Source of the DNA: Microcoleus sp. FACHB-831
GTDB taxonomy: Bacteria; Cyanobacteriota; Cyanobacteriia; Cyanobacteriales; FACHB-T130
Reading direction: 5' to 3'
NCBI RefSeq assembly: GCF_014695585.1
Contig: NZ_JACJON010000067.1
Span: forward strand, 124,001 to 188,000
DNA: 64,000 nt
Part shown: in pieces, positions 44,170 to 53,212 of the stretch
Numbering within the stretch: position 1 is the stretch's first letter
How the letters are laid out: the number at the start of each line of letters is the position of its first letter
The notes under the pieces: model-generated
Told to the model about the DNA's origin: nothing
The model's database searches: none
The model's input: the letters and a program-made list of their open reading frames with translations, nothing else
Translations under genes and position numbers: made by a program

Positions 44170-45228
44170 TTAAACTTCTACCAAAATTGGCTCCTCACCC
44201 TCAACTTCTTGCCAATTACAATTAGCCAGTCGCTCAATAGCTCTATCAATAAATTCCAACCCATGCTCAACTTTATCTACCACAGCCAGTTGTCCCCTCA
44301 ACTCGCTAGCACCAGCGAATCCTTTTGCATACCAAGTCATGTGCTTGCGGGCTTGTCGGACGCCGCGATCGCCTTTATATTCCCACAGCGCTTGCAAATG
44401 TTCTTTAGCACATTCCAACCGCTGTATGGGTGTCGGCGGCTCTAGCAAATTGCCTGTTTTTAAGAAGTAATCAACTTCTCCAACTAAGAAGGGGTAGCCT
44501 AAAGTTCCCCGCGAACACATCACGCCATCAGCACCAGTTTCTTCTAAACACCGCACTGCTGCTTCGACGGAAAAAATATCCCCGTTGCCGATAACTGGAA
44601 TAGAAAGAATTTCTTTAACTTTTTTAATCCACTCCCACTTAGCAGGGCCATTATAACCTTGAGCGCGAGTGCGACCGTGAACGGTAATCATCTGCGCTCC
44701 AGCATCTTCCATGCGCTTGGCAAAATCGAGAATAGTAATTTCTTGGTCTGTCCAACCGATACGAGTTTTAACTGTAACTGGTACGTTTACAGCTTTAACT
44801 ACTGCCCGCACAATTGCCTCAGCTACTTCCGGTTGGCGCAATAAAGAAGAACCGCCGCCATTCTTAGTAATTTTATTGACCGGGCAACCCATATTTATAT
44901 CAACAGTATCAGCCCCTTCTTCAACTGCCATTACAGCAGCTTCTGCTAAGAAATCCGGGCGACAGTCAAATAGTTGAATGCTGATCGGTCTTTCGTTATC
45001 GTCTATCTCCATAATCTTGGGCAACTCTTTGACATAGTGCAGCCCAGTTGCATTCACCATTTCGGTGTACATCATCGACTCTGGAGCATAGCGACGCACC
45101 AGGCGACGAAATACCATATCGGTCACGCCCGATAAAGGCGATTGCAGTACTCGGCTTTTGACTTCAAAAGAGCCAATTTTCAGCGGTGTCGAGAGTCGGG
45201 CTTGGAGACTAGGAGATAGGGAAATCAT
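44170..45228 (-). CDS. dus: tRNA-dihydrouridine synthase
   Basis: FMN-dependent reduction of uridine to dihydrouridine in tRNA D-loops. 352 residues from the ATG at 45226-45228; the frame extends to a TTG 7 codons earlier. LQSPLSGVTDMVFRRLVRRY, VDINMGCPVNKITKNGGGS with catalytic Cys (residue 115), KTRIGWTD, ITVHGRTRAQGYNGPAKWEW and IPVIGNGDI are conserved. Most like DusB/Dus1. The C-terminal helical domain (ARKHMTWYAKGF) is complete. Monocistronic, between two pseudogenes. Confidence 0.95.
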   Translation of the reverse strand: MISLSPSLQARLSTPLKIGSFEVKSRVLQSPLSGVTDMVFRRLVRRYAPESMMYTEMVNATGLHYVKELPKIMEIDDNERPISIQLFDCRPDFLAEAAVMAVEEGADTVDINMGCPVNKITKNGGGSSLLRQPEVAEAIVRAVVKAVNVPVTVKTRIGWTDQEITILDFAKRMEDAGAQMITVHGRTRAQGYNGPAKWEWIKKVKEILSIPVIGNGDIFSVEAAVRCLEETGADGVMCSRGTLGYPFLVGEVDYFLKTGNLLEPPTPIQRLECAKEHLQALWEYKGDRGVRQARKHMTWYAKGFAGASELRGQLAVVDKVEHGLEFIDRAIERLANCNWQEVEGEEPILVEV

Positions 45229-45315
45229 AGATAATATCAAGGCAATCAAGCTTTTCTATTGTAAGAGCGATCGCTCTTGAACCACTGGGGTAACAAGCGA
45301 TCGCTCGTGGGACAA

Positions 45316-45724
45316 CTAGGCGCGGCTGCTATCTGAAGTCGCTTTCTCATCCCATTGGTTGCCGATTGCTGCCAAGCGATCGCTGTACTCTATGCGGCTA
45401 ACCCAATCTTCAAACGCACGCCTTGAGACAAGTCATTCCAGGTGCGCGGTTATTGTCGGGGCTGCGCCACCATTCGACGAAGGCGCGTCGCAGTGATTAC
45501 TCTAAGCTTTCAGCACTGAAAGGTTGTGCCGATTTCAGCAGTGCCTCACCGACTGCTAAAGTCATCTGCGTGTCGTCAGTTACCCTCGCCGGATTGCCCA
45601 TTGGCTCTTGTGGGCCGTGCGGTGGAAAGCGGTGCAGAATTTCGTCAACGTAAAGAAACTCTGTCACAGCACCTAAAGCATCCCCAAAAGCTAGACCGAA
45701 CAGGTATCCAGAACTACGGCGCAT
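45316..45724 (-). pseudogene. ADP-ribosylglycohydrolase (DraG family) remnant
   Basis: The first 75 codons from the ATG at 45722-45724 (SGYLFGLAFGDALGAVTEFL; VTDDTQMTLAVGEALL) match the N-terminus of DraG-type ADP-ribosylglycohydrolases, including the TDD metal-binding motif. A TAA at 45497-45499 interrupts, but the same frame continues SLRRAFVEWWRSPDNNRAPG, as expected for the family, until another stop. A shifted frame then gives FEDWVSRIEYSDRLAAIGNQ. The family is normally ~300 residues, so most of the gene is gone. Intact members remove ADP-ribose from proteins or nucleic acids. Confidence 0.78.
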
Positions 45725-46278
45725 AGATAATACAACTCTTGTTTGTTTTCGCTTTCAAATGAGGAATCTGAAAACGCTAACTACCATATAATACACAAAT
45801 ATTACATAAGGAAGAATTAAGCAGCAACATTATAAATTTTCAGAGGGTATCGATGGAGAATCTCATCCTCGTGGTGCGATCGCTCCCTATCTTATGTTGG
45901 GGTTCTATCGTTTAAAAATTTGCTACCGCGTCTATGCATCATTACAGTTCAAATCGATTAAGACGGCAAACACAACAGATAAATTACGGCTTGCACCCCA
46001 ACATAGAGCCATTGATTTCCTTACATTAGACACAGTAGAGCGAGCCGATGTGATGTAGATGAGCCAACCCCGAATGCCTCTGAAGTCTAACCGACCTTCT
46101 CAAGGTTCGGAAAACCCCCCTTCATCGATTGGCGCTGCACGCACACTATATAGATCAGTAGGCTCAACCAATCGTATTAAACCTGGACTTGCTGCTGATT
46201 GAAGCGGATTCGTACAAATTGTAGTCTTGTCTCTCGCCCAAAAATTTTTGTAGTTATAGGAAGTTAGAGAACACCCCT
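45725..46278. other. Long leader region upstream of dnaK
   Basis: About 550 bp. An 11-bp perfect inverted pair, TATGTTGGGGT (45893-45903) and ACCCCAACATA (45995-46005), is separated by 91 bp. A 47-codon frame at 46059-46202 (MSQPRMPLKS) has no ribosome site and was not accepted. No CIRCE element (TTAGCACTC-N9-GAGTGCTAA) is visible. Confidence 0.5.
45893..46005. repeat. Widely spaced 11-bp inverted repeat in the dnaK leader
   Basis: TATGTTGGGGT and ACCCCAACATA are exact reverse complements with 91 bp between them, and could close a large RNA stem or mark the ends of a small decayed element. Confidence 0.4.
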
Positions 46279-48210
46279 ATGGGAAAAGTAGTTGGAATTG
46301 ACTTAGGAACGACTAACTCTTGCGTAGCAGTAATGGAAGGTGGTAAACCCACCGTAATCGCCAACGCAGAAGGTTTCCGCACGACCCCTTCGGTAGTAGC
46401 ATTTGCCAAGAACGGCGATCGCCTTGTCGGTCAAATCGCTAAGCGCCAAGCCGTAATGAACACGGACAACACATTTTATTCCGTGAAGCGGTTCATCGGA
46501 CGCAGATTTGACGAAGTAACCCACGAAACAACAGAAGTTTCTTACAAAGTTCTGCGCGATGGCAACGGCAATGTCAAGATAGACTGCCCTGCACAAACCA
46601 AGCAGTTTGCCCCAGAAGAAATTTCTTCCCAAGTCCTTCGCAAGCTGGTCGATGATGCCAGCAAATATCTCGGCGAAACCGTTACCCAAGCCGTAATCAC
46701 GGTACCCGCTTACTTCAACGACTCCCAGCGCCAAGCTACTAAAGACGCTGGTAAAATTGCCGGAATTGAAGTACTGCGGATTATCAACGAACCTACCGCC
46801 GCTTCTCTAGCCTACGGCTTAGAAAGAAAGACCAACGAAACCATTCTGGTATTTGACCTTGGTGGTGGTACTTTCGACGTTTCTATCCTAGACGTGGGCG
46901 ATGGCGTGTTTGAAGTGCTAGCTACCTCTGGTGACACTCACCTCGGTGGTGACGACTTCGACAAGAAAATCGTTGACTACCTTGCCGAAACCTTCAAAAA
47001 AGACGAAGGTTTAGACCTGCGTAAAGATAAGCAAGCGTTGCAACGTCTGACCGAAGCTGCTGAGAAAGCCAAGATCGAACTTTCTAGCGTTACCCAAGCC
47101 GAAATCAACCTGCCCTTTATCACAGCTACCCAGGATGGCCCCAAGCACCTGGATATGACTTTGACGCGGGCGAAGTTTGAAGAACTCTGTGCTGACTTAA
47201 TCGATCGCTGCCGCATCCCCGTCGAAAATGCTGTGCGCGACGCCAAAATTGACAAGGCTCGCATTGACGAAGTAGTGCTAGTCGGTGGTTCTACTCGTAT
47301 TCCTGCTGTCCAGGAACTGGTCAAGCGGGTTTTGGGTAAAGACCCCAACCAAAGCGTTAACCCTGATGAAGTCGTTGCAGTGGGTGCTGCAATTCAAGCG
47401 GGTGTCCTCACTGGCGATGCTGGAACTTCCGGTATCTTACTGCTCGACGTTAGCCCCTTGTCTCTGGGTGTAGAAACCCTCGGCGGCGTGATGACCAAGA
47501 TCATCCCTCGCAACACTACCGTCCCCACCAAGAAGTCGGAAGTCTTCTCGACTGCTGTGGACGGTCAGACTAACGTGGAAATCCACGTCCTCCAGGGCGA
47601 GCGCGAGATGTCTAATGACAACAAGAGCTTAGGTACTTTCCGCTTGGATGGTATTCCACCAGCACCACGCGGCGTGCCTCAAATTGAAGTTACTTTCGAC
47701 ATTGACGCCAACGGCATCCTAAGTGTTACTGCTAAGGACAGGGGTACTGGTAAAGAGCAAACCATCAGCATCACTGGTGCTTCTACCCTAGATAAAGCTG
47801 AAGTCGAGCGCATGGTCAAGCAAGCGGAACAAAACGCGGGTGCCGATAAAGAGCGCCGCGATAAAATTGACCGCAAGAACCAGGCTGACTCCTTGGTGTA
47901 CCAAGCAGAGAAGCAAATCACCGAACTTGGTGACAAGGTTCCCGCTGCTGATAAGACCAAGATGGAGGGATTGATTGCAGATCTCAAGGATGCTGTTGCT
48001 AAGGAAGATGATGAGCGTATCAAGACGCTTACGACTGAAGTGCAGCAAACACTCTACACGATTGGCAGCAATATCTATCAACAGGCTGGCGGCGGTACTC
48101 CCGGTGGCGGTGATGGTACGGGCGGCACTGGTGGCGGCCCCACTGGCGGCGGTACAACTGGCGGCGATGATGTGATTGATGCTGAGTTCTCGGAACCTGA
48201 AAATAAGTAA
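46279..48210 (+). CDS. dnaK: Molecular chaperone DnaK (Hsp70)
   Basis: 643 residues. ATPase domain signatures [28 protein letters not shown] and [17 protein letters not shown]; the linker [14 protein letters not shown]-type segment appears as [18 protein letters not shown]; substrate-binding domain [16 protein letters not shown]; then a helical lid. The tail is glycine-rich and ends [10 protein letters not shown], the usual J-protein/GrpE-linked C-terminal motif. A GGAAG ribosome site precedes the ATG. Cyanobacteria have several DnaKs; this one most resembles the main housekeeping form (DnaK2). No grpE or dnaJ is adjacent. A strong terminator follows. Confidence 0.97.
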   Translation: MGKVVGIDLGTTNSCVAVMEGGKPTVIANAEGFRTTPSVVAFAKNGDRLVGQIAKRQAVMNTDNTFYSVKRFIGRRFDEVTHETTEVSYKVLRDGNGNVKIDCPAQTKQFAPEEISSQVLRKLVDDASKYLGETVTQAVITVPAYFNDSQRQATKDAGKIAGIEVLRIINEPTAASLAYGLERKTNETILVFDLGGGTFDVSILDVGDGVFEVLATSGDTHLGGDDFDKKIVDYLAETFKKDEGLDLRKDKQALQRLTEAAEKAKIELSSVTQAEINLPFITATQDGPKHLDMTLTRAKFEELCADLIDRCRIPVENAVRDAKIDKARIDEVVLVGGSTRIPAVQELVKRVLGKDPNQSVNPDEVVAVGAAIQAGVLTGDAGTSGILLLDVSPLSLGVETLGGVMTKIIPRNTTVPTKKSEVFSTAVDGQTNVEIHVLQGEREMSNDNKSLGTFRLDGIPPAPRGVPQIEVTFDIDANGILSVTAKDRGTGKEQTISITGASTLDKAEVERMVKQAEQNAGADKERRDKIDRKNQADSLVYQAEKQITELGDKVPAADKTKMEGLIADLKDAVAKEDDERIKTLTTEVQQTLYTIGSNIYQQAGGGTPGGGDGTGGTGGGPTGGGTTGGDDVIDAEFSEPENK

Positions 48211-48217
48211 TTAGCTC

Positions 48218-48240
48218 TAAGGTGGGCAGTGCCTGCCTTA
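48218..48240. repeat. GGTGGGCA-N-TGCCCACC palindrome, degenerate copy
   Basis: TAAGGTGGGCA-G-TGCCTGCCTTA, two mismatches between arms, 8 bp after the dnaK stop. Confidence 0.6.
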
Positions 48241-48257
48241 ACCATCTAAATTAGGGG

Positions 48258-48294
48258 GAGAGGAAGCGCGATCGCGCTTCCTCTCTCTTTTTTT
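48258..48294 (+). terminator. Terminator of dnaK built around a HIP1 site
   Basis: GAGAGGAAGCGCGA-TCGCGCTTCCTCTC is a perfect 28-bp palindrome centred on GCGATCGC, followed by TCTTTTTTT. It lies 48 bp after the dnaK stop. Confidence 0.85.
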
Positions 48295-48530
48295 GTTTGC
48301 TATAACAGACGCATATTTGTATCTAATAAATATGCAACCGATGGATTTAATCCACGTTAAGAATCAATAGCGCTGCCATTAATTCTGTATAATAACCAGT
48401 TTTATTGATAGCGCTCGAATTAATAACTTAGAGCTTATTTGTGACAACATTCTCCATCAATGCTGGAGTCTGATCTCGAATTCGCAAAAAAATCTTGCTT
48501 TGCTGCGATCGCACTACACATTTTTGCCCT

Positions 48531-48557
48531 CGTTCCCAGGGCTGCTGCCTGGGAATG
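48531..48557 (-). terminator. Hairpin repeat downstream of the HtrA protease gene
   Basis: CGTTCCCAGG-GCTGCTG-CCTGGGAATG pairs over 10 bases (one G-T). It lies 13 bp past the protease stop on the minus strand. The word CGTTCCCAGG..CCTGGGAACG is, from memory, a common cyanobacterial dispersed hairpin. The rest of 48295-48530 is A/T-rich with no gene. Confidence 0.6.
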
Positions 48558-48569
48558 CTTTTAAAGGTT

Positions 48570-49763
48570 CTACTTGGTCGGAACAGCGCCTGTTTTCACC
48601 TGAATGGTTTGCGCCTGACCGCCCCGAATGACTTCGACATCCAGCAGCGCACCGATTGTAGTCGCTTCTACGCGCTCTTGCACCTGAGAAGCAGTGCTAA
48701 CAATTTTGCCACCAACTTTTTGTATTACATCGCCCTTGCGTAATCCAGCCTTGTCAGCGGGTGAATTATTAACAACTTTGGCAATTAAAACGCCTTTGTC
48801 TAGACTGACTTTGAAGCCTGCATCTTTATCTTGGTTAATCTCTTCTTTCAACTCTGATGTCAAAGTTACCATTTGAATTCCCAAGTAGGGATGCTCGGCT
48901 CTGCCTTTGGTAAACAGCTGGTTGGCGATTCTCTCGGCAGTTTCAATCGGAATTGCAAAACCGAGTCCTTGGGCATCGGCCCGAATTGCGGTGTTGATGC
49001 CAATGACTTCGCCTTTTGAGTTTAACAACGGGCCACCGGAGTTACCGGGGTTGATGGCGGCGTCGGTTTGGATGAAGCTGACGCGCTTATCGGGGACGCC
49101 GACTTGGGAGCTAGAACGACCTGTGGCGCTGACGATGCCTACGGTAACTGTATTGTCTAAGCCGAGAGGATTGCCAATGGCGATCGCCCACTCTCCAGGT
49201 ATCAAGTTCTGCGAGTTCCCCAGCGCTACTGTTGGCAAATTGTTTGCCTTGATTTTGACCACAGCTACATCTGTGACCGGATCGACTCCCAGCACCTTGC
49301 CCTCTAACACCCGACCGTCCTTAAGCGTCACTTTAACCGTATCTGTCCCGGCAACAACATGGGCATTTGTCATCATGCGACCATCCGGGGTGAGAATGAA
49401 CCCAGAGCCAGTGCCGCGTTCTACCCTGTTTTCTGGGGGTAGTGGCACTTCGCTGCCAAAAAAGCGCCTGAAAAATGGGTTTTTGAATTGGTCGGGAATA
49501 TTTGAAGACACTTTGCGCGAAGAATCAATTCGCACTACGGCTGGGCCGACTTTTTGCACGGCTTGGGCAATGAAGTTTAGGTCATTAGAGGGTTTGCGAC
49601 TTTGCCCTGGAGATAATTGCTGTAGCACCGCCGGAAGCGCTTGGGAGGGCTGTGACATACCTGTGTTTTCTGCCTTGAAATAGCGACTCCCGACAAATCC
49701 TGCACCGCCGCCGATAGCCAGCAAAGTCAGATAGGTGGTCAGCTGTTTTAGGGATAAACTCAT
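48570..49763 (-). CDS. HtrA/Deg-family serine protease (HhoA/HhoB/HtrA type)
   Basis: 397 residues: N-terminal anchor or signal (YLTLLAIGGGAGFVGSRYF), trypsin-like domain with triad His134 (TNAHVVAG), Asp165 (VTDVAVV) and Ser242 (GNSGGPLL), and one C-terminal PDZ domain (NSPADKAGLRKGDVIQKVGG). Deg proteases degrade or refold misfolded periplasmic and thylakoid-lumen proteins under heat and light stress. Which of the three cyanobacterial paralogues this is cannot be settled without comparison. Monocistronic, convergent with dnaK. Confidence 0.93.
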   Translation of the reverse strand: MSLSLKQLTTYLTLLAIGGGAGFVGSRYFKAENTGMSQPSQALPAVLQQLSPGQSRKPSNDLNFIAQAVQKVGPAVVRIDSSRKVSSNIPDQFKNPFFRRFFGSEVPLPPENRVERGTGSGFILTPDGRMMTNAHVVAGTDTVKVTLKDGRVLEGKVLGVDPVTDVAVVKIKANNLPTVALGNSQNLIPGEWAIAIGNPLGLDNTVTVGIVSATGRSSSQVGVPDKRVSFIQTDAAINPGNSGGPLLNSKGEVIGINTAIRADAQGLGFAIPIETAERIANQLFTKGRAEHPYLGIQMVTLTSELKEEINQDKDAGFKVSLDKGVLIAKVVNNSPADKAGLRKGDVIQKVGGKIVSTASQVQERVEATTIGALLDVEVIRGGQAQTIQVKTGAVPTK

Positions 49764-50238
49764 AGTTTTCGGGCTTAAGGACAGCGATACAGGTACTTTC
49801 TTCTAATCTAATTCTTTTCGACTGGGATGAAAGTATATTATGGCTGGATATACCGGGGGCGATCGCTCTGCCTTTTGTTAAAAAAGACCACACCTGGCAC
49901 GGCAGATCTCCCAGCATTGCCTTATCTGACAGCCTAACTAGCCCCGCTATAGGAACCCTGCGATCGCCAGGGCGATCGCACGTCCCCAATGCTCCTACAG
50001 GGTGGTTAATCGCAAAACCAAATTTTCGCCCAGAAATCAGATAAGGCGAGGGATGCGCTTGGCAATGCCCAAGCCGATGAAACCCAACCCCAATCGCTAC
50101 GACTGCGTTAGTAATTTAAGTTAAGTGGTCAACTCAAACGAGCAGTGCGATCGCCCGCTTGCTACTTCTGTCTATATGCATCACCAAATTTCTCTAATTT
50201 GGTGCATGACTACCAGCTAATTTGCAGCAAAATCCCTA
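49764..50238. other. Intergenic region upstream of the Deg protease
   Basis: No gene seen. It holds a perfect hairpin of two HIP1 octamers, TGCGATCGCC-AG-GGCGATCGCA (49959-49980), a GCTTGG..CCAAGC dyad near 50059-50076, and a hairpin CACCAAATT-TCTCT-AATTTGGTG (50182-50204) about 35 bp past the stop of the CBS-kinase gene, which may end that transcript. Confidence 0.55.
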
Positions 50239-51933
50239 TTAAAAATTGAGATAATGGCTATTTTTAATAGCTTTATTCTCCACCCGCTGCTTAACATTCG
50301 CCGATGTAATCTTATGGATATCCTCGACGCGGGAAAAATTCCGCAGGTAAAGCAAAAGATTGCGAATTCGATCGGCCCCCAGTTGCATCGACCCCAATAT
50401 TTTTGGTAGGTCTTTCTTAATAAAATCTAGGTCAATCGTATCAATCTCCTCCTGCACTTCATCCGCTGGTTGGGGATAGTTTTTAGCATAGACTTGCAGT
50501 AACAACAGCAAATCCTCTACATACTGACCAGCGTAAGTCAGATTGCCGTAAATAAAATTAATGGGGTTATTAATTTCCTGAGTAACAGCGGAAACCATCT
50601 GCCCCAAAGTTGACATTTTTTCCTTTTCAATCAGCTGCGCTTGTGTTTTTTGCAGCTCCTGCACGGTTTGTTCCAGTTTAGTTGTTTGTTCTTTCGATTG
50701 TGCTTCCGATTGCCGCAATGCCGCCTCTACCCGCTGGCGCTCGATAATGTCTTGTTTGAGTAGTGCGTTGGCTCTTGTCAGCTGGGCTGTCCGTTCTTCC
50801 ACTTGTTTTTTTAAATCATCGTGCGCCTGTCGCAGCGCTTCCTCAGCTCGTTTGCGTTCAGAAATTTCTCGGCGCAACCGCTCGTTAGTATTATTTAATG
50901 TCTGTGTCCGCTCTTCTACTGCCTGCTGCAATACCTCGATTACACCATACATATCGGCTGGATTCAGCACTTGTAGCAGACTGGTTTGCGAGACAATTCC
51001 CAGTAACTCCCCCCCACTGCCACTAACAACCAAACGCCGCACGCGCCGCCGTTGCATCTCCTGATGGGCTACCCACAGCGAATCGGAGGGGCTAAGACAA
51101 AACAATGGCGTACTCATCACGTCTTTTGCCTGGGTTTTGGATAAGTCCAGCTCTAGCGCCTGAAACTGCACAATGTCTCGCTCTGTGACAATGCCCACAG
51201 GTAATTGCAAGGTGGAAGTTGCGAATTGAGAATTGGAACTTTCTGTGCAATTACCCCTTGCCTCTTTGGTAATTACAACACAGCTAACTAACTGCCTCGC
51301 CATCAACTGGGCTAAATCCATTACAGAGGCGGTCAGCGGTGCATGAACTACGGAGGGGGTCATAACATCCCTGACGTATCGCAACCGCGTTAGCAGATTG
51401 ACGGGTTGCAGCGCTGTGCGAATACTGTCTTGTGTCACCACTCCCACCAGACTCCCCCCATCGTCAACAATCGGCAGGTGGCGAATACGATGTTGGCGAA
51501 ATAGAGATAAGACTGTGAAGACATCCTTCACCTCTGAGTGTTTTAGCACCAAAGGTGGTTGCGTGACTACATCAAGTATTTTGACGGCTGCAAGTGATGC
51601 TCCGGCTGCTGTTAGCCTGACCATATCTCGCTCGGTGAATACGCCGACTAGCTGCAAGCCATCCATCACCAAAACGCATCCACCAGCGCTATGGGCGGCG
51701 TCCAGAACCTTCTCGTTTTCCCTATCTAGCAATCCACCACCAGAGGTGCTGCTAAGGGATGCTTCAAGAGGATTTGTTACTGAACTACATACGGGGATGA
51801 TGCAACTACTCCGTAACTTACTCATCAACCCCAAGACTTCAACCAAGGGGGTGTCAGGTGCAACGGTCAGAGGATGCCGATCGATTGCAGAGTCTATGCC
51901 TAAGGTATTAAAAGGCAGGCCGCTTGGCTGCAT
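50239..51933 (-). CDS. Four-CBS protein with degenerate, truncated histidine kinase module
   Basis: 564 residues. Residues ~15-330 contain two Bateman modules (four CBS motifs: VGVFTERDMV, VGVVTQDS, VGIVTERDIV, LGIVSQTS), which usually sense adenosyl nucleotides. A coiled coil (~335-437) leads into a HisKA-like dimerisation domain, KMSTLGQMVSAVTQEINNPI. The expected phospho-acceptor His is Gln452 (family HEINNP, here QEINNP). The protein stops 34 residues after the LRNFSRV segment, with no HATPase domain and none readable downstream. About 20 extra residues in the third CBS (226-246) look repeat-encoded. It probably acts as a non-catalytic regulator or is decaying. Confidence 0.87.
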   Translation of the reverse strand: MQPSGLPFNTLGIDSAIDRHPLTVAPDTPLVEVLGLMSKLRSSCIIPVCSSVTNPLEASLSSTSGGGLLDRENEKVLDAAHSAGGCVLVMDGLQLVGVFTERDMVRLTAAGASLAAVKILDVVTQPPLVLKHSEVKDVFTVLSLFRQHRIRHLPIVDDGGSLVGVVTQDSIRTALQPVNLLTRLRYVRDVMTPSVVHAPLTASVMDLAQLMARQLVSCVVITKEARGNCTESSNSQFATSTLQLPVGIVTERDIVQFQALELDLSKTQAKDVMSTPLFCLSPSDSLWVAHQEMQRRRVRRLVVSGSGGELLGIVSQTSLLQVLNPADMYGVIEVLQQAVEERTQTLNNTNERLRREISERKRAEEALRQAHDDLKKQVEERTAQLTRANALLKQDIIERQRVEAALRQSEAQSKEQTTKLEQTVQELQKTQAQLIEKEKMSTLGQMVSAVTQEINNPINFIYGNLTYAGQYVEDLLLLLQVYAKNYPQPADEVQEEIDTIDLDFIKKDLPKILGSMQLGADRIRNLLLYLRNFSRVEDIHKITSANVKQRVENKAIKNSHYLNF

Positions 51934-52178
51934 GATTTATTTATGTATTTATTGGGACAGGGTATTGCTGGCAATTGTAAGGCTTTATACAGGCAGCCTT
52001 GCCAGTATTATTAACTTGTCTTAATAAAGATTTACATAATTTTAATGTTATTTTATGTTCAAATAACCAAAATGCGACTACTGATAGTGGCGCTAAATCA
52101 TAGTAGACGCATTAGGGATTGACTATTGGGAATTAGCCATTGGAGTTTGGAGTTCCCATCTCCATAGGCTATTATCCA

Positions 52179-52991
52179 TTACCCGTTAACGTTTTCCTGG
52201 CTGCCTTGGGGTAAAGTCGGCAAAACGCGATCGCATACAAACAGCGTTCCAGCACTTACGCACAGGGGGATGCTTAAGAGGTTAATTAGGGGGATGGTAA
52301 CTAAAAACAGGGATACTAAGCCAAATGTACTGCTAGCAGGCAAGTTTTGGCGCACAATAGCCAGCTTAGTGCGAAAGTTCAGGCGACGCCTTTCTAGGGG
52401 TGCGTCGAAAAAGTCGAGACAGATAATCGTAGACGATACCAGGATGCCACCGATGCTAGCAATTAGTGGGCCGATTGGTGGAACAAAACCAATTATAAAT
52501 AAAGGTACCCCGAAGCTAATGACAAGCAGCAATTTTTTTAGCTCATAGAAGAGCGATCGCCCTATATCCCCCAAAATAGCTACAGGACTCTCCGCCACAA
52601 CAGGCGGCAATTGACCGATGCGTATCTTTTCCAATTGTTCCGATAGCATTCCATACCAGGGCGCCCCCAAGACTACACCAAATTGCACCTGCAAGAACGC
52701 CGTAACAATCAGCAGTAACACCCCCAACAGTATACGCAGCAGCCACTCCAAAACGGGCAGAGCAACTCCAGCCGCACTCGCCCAATTGGGGAGTGACAGT
52801 TTAGCAATCAAAATATCAACAATATGAACGCCACCAAGTAGCAATCCCACGTAAAGCGCAACGCCAATGATGACGTTCACCAAAATAGGGATTAGCACAT
52901 AGCCGCGCAATTCTGGTGTATCGTTCAATATAGCCAGCGCCCGCAAGTGGTATGTTGCGCCAGCAAATAATCCGCGAAAAAATCTAATCAC
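52179..52991 (-). CDS. EI24/CysZ-like integral membrane protein
   Basis: 270 residues, GTG start. MIRFFRGLFAGATYHLRALA, several long helices (GYVLIPILVNVIIGVALYVG; VLEWLLRILLGVLLLIVTAF), FGVVLGAPWYGMLSEQLEKI and FLVTIPLINLLSIPLCVSAG match the EI24 domain family (PF07264), which includes CysZ sulfate transporters and etoposide-induced 2.4-like proteins. No cysteine-biosynthesis gene is nearby, so sulfate transport is only one possibility. STRR-like words occupy part of the downstream spacer (52100-52178). Confidence 0.8.
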   Translation of the reverse strand: MIRFFRGLFAGATYHLRALAILNDTPELRGYVLIPILVNVIIGVALYVGLLLGGVHIVDILIAKLSLPNWASAAGVALPVLEWLLRILLGVLLLIVTAFLQVQFGVVLGAPWYGMLSEQLEKIRIGQLPPVVAESPVAILGDIGRSLFYELKKLLLVISFGVPLFIIGFVPPIGPLIASIGGILVSSTIICLDFFDAPLERRRLNFRTKLAIVRQNLPASSTFGLVSLFLVTIPLINLLSIPLCVSAGTLFVCDRVLPTLPQGSQENVNG

Positions 52992-53127
52992 TTTATTAAT
53001 TAACTGTTAGCTCTTAGTGTAATTAGCTTGCTGCAAAGTATATTTTACCTGATTTTATAACATAAAATTTCCACAATTGATTCTTATATATCCGTCTATT
53101 TATAACTGCTGAAAGCCGACTAGATGA

Positions 53128-53158
53128 TAAAAAACCGTTCTCTCAAAGAAAACGGCTT
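53128..53158 (-). terminator. Terminator downstream of the hypothetical protein gene
   Basis: On the minus strand AAAAAGCCGTT-TTCTTTGAGAG-AACGGTTTTTTATC gives a GC-containing stem followed by a T run, 55 bp after the stop of the gene at 53213. Confidence 0.65.
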
Positions 53159-53212
53159 TTTGTTTTTTACCGCGCCAAATTTAATTGCGTCCGCCGCCTG
53201 CATAACTAATCG

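Noticed and set aside
46059-46202. 47-codon frame in the dnaK leader
   Set aside because: No ribosome site, no hydrophobic or conserved pattern, and out of frame with dnaK.
46279-48210. Long antisense frames within dnaK
   Set aside because: Shadows of a highly conserved gene with biased codon use; no independent support.
49585-49989. 134-codon minus-strand frame upstream of and overlapping the Deg protease start
   Set aside because: It overlaps the protease coding start in another frame and has no domain signature.
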